A stretch of 42,081 nucleotides of DNA from Gemmatimonadota bacterium (GTDB taxonomy: Bacteria > Gemmatimonadota > Gemmatimonadetes > Longimicrobiales > Gaopeijiaceae), in assembly GCA_022823225.1 (NCBI GenBank), contig JAJDXM010000072.1:1-42081 (forward strand), in the 5' to 3' direction. Below, piece after piece: positions 38,349-42,081 of this stretch (its first letter is position 1; each line of letters opens with the position of its first letter). Both the position numbers and the translations under genes were made by a program. The notes beneath the pieces are model-generated. The model saw only the letters and a program-made list of their open reading frames with translations. It had not been told where the DNA came from and made no database searches.

Positions 38349-38587
38349 TCCCCTTCCATCCGCTTTGTAGGCCCCGGGTGATTCACCAGGCCCCCGGACG
38401 AGAGACCCGATCATCTGATCCCCAAGATGGGGACCAGGCCCCGTTCGGCAAAGGGGGTTCCGGCCTGGATCCGCCGACACTCCGGCGATCCCTGCCGAGG
38501 CCCAGCCAGTCGAAACCCCTCGTCCACCCCCGCGCCCCGTCGTATCATGATGCACCTGCAGCCCACCGCCACCCAGCGAGGTCCGAG

Positions 38588-40819
38588 ATGCGCCCCCTTC
38601 CTTTCGCCATCGCCGCCGCCGCCCTCCTCACGGCCCCCCTCACCCCCACCCTGACCGCCCAGCAGCGCCCCTTCACCTTCATGGACGTGCAGGAGATGAA
38701 GCGCGCCGGCTCCTGGACCCCGAGCCCCGACGGCGCCTGGATGCTCTACACGGTGACCACGCCCGATTGGGAGGCCGCCGAATCGCAGACCGACATCCAC
38801 CTGGTGTCGCTCGGCGAAGGGGTGCCGTCGGCGCGTCAGCTCACCTACACCGAAGACAGGAACGAGACGAGCCCGATGTGGGCGCCGGACGGGTCGTTCT
38901 TCCTTTTCGCGTCCAATCGCGACGGGGACGACCCCCAGCTCTACATGATGCGCCACGACGGCGGCGAGGCCCGCAAGATCACCGACGCCGCCGAGGGCGT
39001 GTCCGGCTTCGACTTCAGCCCGGACGGCAGCTGGCTGGTCTACCGCTCCGGCGAATCGAACCAGGAGCAGCTCTACCGGCTGGCGGTGGCGGACCTCCCG
39101 GACGCCGAGCCCGCGCAGCTCACCGACGGCGCGGCCGGCGTCGACCAGTGGGACTTCTCGCCGGACGGCAGCCGCATCTACTTCACCCGCCCCGACTCCT
39201 TCGACGAGGACGAGAAGAAGCGGCGCGAAGAGGGCTTCACCGTGGATATCCGGAACGCCGTCACCCCCCTGTCGAGCCTGTGGAGCGTCGGGGTCGCAGC
39301 CGCTGCCGAACGCCGCGAAACCGACGACCCGTCCTACAGCATCAACAGCTTCACCCTCTCCGACGACGGCCGCTGGATCGGCCTCACGGGCGGCTCGCCC
39401 AAGCGCTACGAGCGCAACATCACCGCCCAGCGGCTCTACGCCGATCTCTACCTCATGGACGCGGCCACCGGCGAGATCGAGCGCCTCACCGACAACTACG
39501 AAGTCGGCGAGAGCGGCCTGAGCTTCTCGCCCGACGGCCGCTGGATCGCGTTTTCGGCCCCCGACGAGATGGACCGCTACTCGATGACCGAGAACCGCGT
39601 CTACATCCGCGAGGCCGGCGACCGGGGCGGCGCCTTCCGCAAGCTCGGCGCCGACTTCGACCAGAGCTCGAGCGTCGGCTTCTGGTCCGACGATTCGCGC
39701 ACGATCTACTTCAACGCCGGCGTGACCGTGACCACGCAGCTGCACGCCCTCGACGTGGCGAGCGGCCGGGTCCGGCAGCTCACCGACGAGCGGGCCGCGC
39801 TCTCGGTCTCCCGCGACGACGACACCGGCACCATCCTCATCGGCTATAGCGACCCGAAGACGCCGCCGACGGTGTTCACGGTTGCGAGCGTGGATGACGT
39901 CCCCGACCGCTCCGCCTGGACGCGGCTCGTCGACGTGAACCCGCGGCTCGCGGACGTCGCGTTCGGCGAGGAGGTCGAGGTCAACTGGCGCTCCTCGGAC
40001 GGCAAGACGGTCGGCGGTGTGCTCGTCTATCCCGTCGGGTACCAGGAGGGAACCCGCTATCCGCTGATCGTCGCGATCCACGGCGGTCCGGCGTCGGCCG
40101 ACGTGCTCCGCTTCAACGGCGGCTACAACGCGCAGGTGTACGCCGGGGCCGGCTACGCGGTGCTGAAGCCCAACTACCGCGGGTCGCGCAACTACGGGAA
40201 CGAGCACCGAACCGACATCGTCGGCGACTACTTCACGATGGGCTACGAGGACATCATGACCGGCGTCGACCACCTGATCGCCGAGGGCATCGTGGACGGC
40301 GGCCGCATGGGCGCGCTCGGCTGGAGCGCGGGCGGCCACTGGTCCAACTGGATCCTCACGCAGACCGACCGTTTCAAGGCGATCAGCTCGGGCGCGGGCA
40401 CCATGAACTGGATCAGCATGTACGCCCAGAGCGACGTCCAGCGGAACCGCCAATTCTATGTGGGGGACGGATTTCTGTACGACGACTTCGACAATTACTT
40501 CAACCAGTCACCGCTCAAGTACATCAGCAACGCGAAGACGCCCACGATGATCCACGTCGTCGAGGGCGACCCGCGCGTGCCCAGCCCCCAGTCGGTCGAA
40601 CTCCACATGGCGCTGAAGAAGCTCGACGTGCCCACCGAGCTGTTCATGTACCCGGGGCGGAGCCATGGAATTCCGGACCCGCGCAACCGCCTGGTCAAGG
40701 CGGTCAGCGAGATGGCGTGGATGGACTACTACGTGCGCGGGATCGGCGAGAAGTTCCAGTGGCGGCAGGTTCTGGAGACGCTGGAGAACCGTGGGGTGAA
40801 GCTGATTCCGGAGGGTTAG
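38588..40819 (+). CDS. Secreted S9-family (prolyl oligopeptidase-like) serine peptidase
   Basis: A 743-aa exported peptidase. A signal peptide (MRPLPFAIAAAALLTAPLTP, cut near TAQQ) precedes a WD40-like/TolB-type beta-propeller (about 30-470) with repeated 'FSPDGSW' strands. An alpha/beta hydrolase follows, with nucleophile Ser580 (GWSAGGHW), Asp661 (VEGDPRVPS) and His693 (PGRSHGIPD). This order fits acylaminoacyl/dipeptidyl peptidases that trim peptides in the periplasm. ATG 38588 has GAGG about 8 nt before it. The 239-nt gap to the divergent lipoprotein gene has no further gene. Confidence 0.94.
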   Translation: MRPLPFAIAAAALLTAPLTPTLTAQQRPFTFMDVQEMKRAGSWTPSPDGAWMLYTVTTPDWEAAESQTDIHLVSLGEGVPSARQLTYTEDRNETSPMWAPDGSFFLFASNRDGDDPQLYMMRHDGGEARKITDAAEGVSGFDFSPDGSWLVYRSGESNQEQLYRLAVADLPDAEPAQLTDGAAGVDQWDFSPDGSRIYFTRPDSFDEDEKKRREEGFTVDIRNAVTPLSSLWSVGVAAAAERRETDDPSYSINSFTLSDDGRWIGLTGGSPKRYERNITAQRLYADLYLMDAATGEIERLTDNYEVGESGLSFSPDGRWIAFSAPDEMDRYSMTENRVYIREAGDRGGAFRKLGADFDQSSSVGFWSDDSRTIYFNAGVTVTTQLHALDVASGRVRQLTDERAALSVSRDDDTGTILIGYSDPKTPPTVFTVASVDDVPDRSAWTRLVDVNPRLADVAFGEEVEVNWRSSDGKTVGGVLVYPVGYQEGTRYPLIVAIHGGPASADVLRFNGGYNAQVYAGAGYAVLKPNYRGSRNYGNEHRTDIVGDYFTMGYEDIMTGVDHLIAEGIVDGGRMGALGWSAGGHWSNWILTQTDRFKAISSGAGTMNWISMYAQSDVQRNRQFYVGDGFLYDDFDNYFNQSPLKYISNAKTPTMIHVVEGDPRVPSPQSVELHMALKKLDVPTELFMYPGRSHGIPDPRNRLVKAVSEMAWMDYYVRGIGEKFQWRQVLETLENRGVKLIPEG

Positions 40820-40845
40820 TCTGATTTTCTTAACTTAAGATAAAT

Positions 40846-41124
40846 TCACTTACGACGAAGACGGTGGACGCGCACCGACTCGACGCCAAGGTCGTCGCGA
40901 TGGATCCCGACCACCGCTGAAGGGCCGATCTGTGTGACCACGAGGCCAGCCGGAATCGCGATCGTCCCAACGCCGCGCCCGTCTGCGGTGAACACCCGCC
41001 AGGCTCCCTCGCCGGCCGTCCCCCCCAGGTAGGTTCCACCCAGGGGGAATGCGTGCGCCAACGGTTCGTACGGCTGAACCCAGAGGAACCCTTGCCCGTC
41101 CGGCGGGTGCTCTTCAGTTCGCAT
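40846..41124 (-). pseudogene. C-terminal fragment of a second 6-bladed beta-propeller gene
   Basis: About 92 codons that match the end of 6-bladed propeller proteins: DGQGFLWVQPYE, then AWRVFTADGRGVGTIAIPAG, LVVTQIGPSAVVGIHRDD and the closing LGVESVRVHRLRRK. There is no signal peptide or earlier blade. Upstream of about 41124 the frame runs into integrase-flank sequence, so the 5' part is lost. It overlaps in content with the propeller at the left edge, so the two are paralogues, not halves of one gene. Together with its flanks it fills the gap 40820-41197. Confidence 0.65.
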
Positions 41125-41162
41125 CTGCTTATGACAGTTGACCTTAGGAGACTGACCGGGCG

Positions 41163-41198
41163 GATTCCCGCTGTTTGATTCCCGCCGATTGCGGAATC
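41163..41198. repeat. Conserved 3' flank of integrase (right copy), att-like repeats
   Basis: On the plus strand GATTCCCGC occurs at 41163-41171 and 41177-41185, followed by the inverted GCGGAATC at 41191-41198, which touches the integrase stop. The block matches the left element at 1266-1300 (shared CGCAATCRGCGGGA read along the integrase strand). An inverted pair around a 5-nt spacer, with one extra direct arm, is what a tyrosine recombinase core site may look like. No experiment or crossover point supports this yet. Confidence 0.45.
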
Positions 41199-42081
41199 TA
41201 GCCGCGAGTCCTCCGGCGAGCTTCCAGAGCCTTCCGAAGCTGTCCTTCGTCGGGCTTCTGGTAGCACCTGAGCACCGTCTTGGCATCCTTCCAGCCGCCA
41301 AGCTCGCAGAGCACCTTGAGGGGCTGGTCCATGAGGTCGCTGGCAAACTTGCGCCTCAGAGAGTGCCAACCTCTACCGGGCTTCGGATCGAGTCCCGCAA
41401 GTCTCTCGGCCCTGCCCCACCACACTTGCGCCAACGCGGCTCCCATGCAATTCGCGGGCTTCTTGGGCGCGGGCAACAGCGGCGCTTCCCCAAGGCCGGG
41501 GTTCCTCGTTCGCGCCTCTTCCAGGACTCCGAGGGCTTCGATGGTGACGGGCGTGACGTGTTCGTGGCCCGACTTGTCGTGCTCGGCACGCCACAGGATC
41601 GTTCCGCCCTCGAAGTCGATGTCGGACCAGCGAAGGTGGCAGATGGACCCGATGCGGTGGCCGGTCTCGTGCGCTAGGACGAGCGCCACGCGGAACCGCC
41701 AGTCCATCCGGCCCGCCACCTTGAGGAGTGCCCGGTACTCCTCCTCGGCGAGCACCACGCGGTTCGGGTTCTTCTCTGTGGGCTTCCTGAGGCCCTTGAG
41801 CGGGTTCCTGTCGAGGAGCAGGCGACCCTGCTCGTCCCTCGACCTCGCGGCCCAATTCAGAACCGCGATCAGGAACTTGAGGTCGTATTCGACCATCCGG
41901 TCGCTCACGGGCTTGCCGCTCGGTCCGATCCTGCCCGCGCGCCGCTCCCGGATGAAGCGGTCCCAGTCCCGTTGGGACAGGGTGGCCGGGTCGCGGTTCC
42001 GTCCGAAGAAGCGGAGGAACATGTGCGTGGCGGCCCGGTCGTGCCCCCGCGAACATCTGCCCTTGGTGGGCGTCACCTCCT
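41198..42081 (-). CDS. Tyrosine recombinase / integrase, cut by window end
   Basis: The last ~294 residues of an integrase whose 5' end lies beyond the window. It aligns without gaps with residues from about 94 onward of the left-edge integrase, at roughly 85% identity by eye. It keeps Arg in TGHRIGS, Lys in HDKSGHE, HSLRRKF, GGW and the Tyr in LRCYQK, so it looks active. It points outward-to-inward opposite to the left copy, making a pair of inverted repeats about 40 kb apart. Differences are spread over the gene, which means old divergence and not a recent copy. Confidence 0.92.
   Translation of the reverse strand, partial: EVTPTKGRCSRGHDRAATHMFLRFFGRNRDPATLSQRDWDRFIRERRAGRIGPSGKPVSDRMVEYDLKFLIAVLNWAARSRDEQGRLLLDRNPLKGLRKPTEKNPNRVVLAEEEYRALLKVAGRMDWRFRVALVLAHETGHRIGSICHLRWSDIDFEGGTILWRAEHDKSGHEHVTPVTIEALGVLEEARTRNPGLGEAPLLPAPKKPANCMGAALAQVWWGRAERLAGLDPKPGRGWHSLRRKFASDLMDQPLKVLCELGGWKDAKTVLRCYQKPDEGQLRKALEARRRTRG

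Noticed and set aside
38349-38587. Possible small gene or RNA in the divergent gap before the S9 peptidase
   Set aside because: Only a weak hairpin (TCCCC-N5-GGGGA) and a shadow frame; nothing with coding character or a known RNA pattern.
40829-40839. Palindrome CTTAACTTAAG behind the S9 peptidase
   Set aside because: Short and AT-rich, without a partner site or matching promoter; not enough for a call.

Overview
The window is a high-GC, gene-dense bacterial chromosome segment (about 42 kb). It carries almost only core genes, packed into long runs with 1-8 nt start/stop overlaps. Envelope features (lipoprotein signal peptides, a lipid-anchored HtrA protease, phosphatidylethanolamine synthesis) point to a diderm. 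The mix of 6-bladed beta-propeller lipoproteins, a secreted S9 peptidase and a LytR_C protein beside YqeK suggests a Gemmatimonadota-like lineage. That placement is inference from gene content; no rRNA or other phylogenetic marker was tested.

Layout. (1) Left edge, 1-2.8 kb: a tyrosine integrase, a convergent beta-propeller lipoprotein gene that lacks its usual C-terminus, and the remnant of a DsbA-like gene. (2) 2.8-15.9 kb: a small VOC-family gene, then a nine-gene minus-strand run aspS-phoH-pgpH-ybeY-mgtE-meaB-acyl-CoA mutase-ntrC-like-ntrB-like. (3) 15.9-20.6 kb: rlmN, convergently overlapping lepB; lepB is downstream of a LytR_C protein and a YqeK-like Ap4A hydrolase. Divergent from these is an RqcH/NFACT gene broken by one extra G. 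(4) 20.7-26.0 kb: trpC-trpF-trpB-trpA and a separate trpD on the minus strand, with lexA between them on the plus strand. Two direct-repeat boxes that look like a LexA operator lie at the trpC/lexA start region. (5) 26.1-37.2 kb: a ten-gene plus-strand chain truA-htrA-purB-purC-psd-pssA-purS-purQ-purL-purF, in which the two phosphatidylethanolamine genes sit inside the purine genes. (6) 37.2-40.8 kb: an unrecognised lipoprotein and a secreted S9 peptidase. (7) Right edge: a C-terminal fragment of a second beta-propeller gene and a second integrase, about 85% identical to the first by eye, in opposite orientation and cut by the window end.

Functionally, the centre provides de novo purine synthesis (PRPP to SAICAR/adenylosuccinate steps), tryptophan synthesis after anthranilate, phosphatidylethanolamine synthesis, RNA maturation (YbeY, RlmN, TruA), the SOS repressor and protein export. 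The most informative points are these: the mutase has the active-site pair of isobutyryl-CoA mutase rather than methylmalonyl-CoA mutase; rqcH is frameshifted; the putative LexA operator is a direct repeat; and paired inverted integrases with a shared 3' flank bracket about 40 kb of core genes. I see no CRISPR array, rRNA, tRNA or classical defence system.
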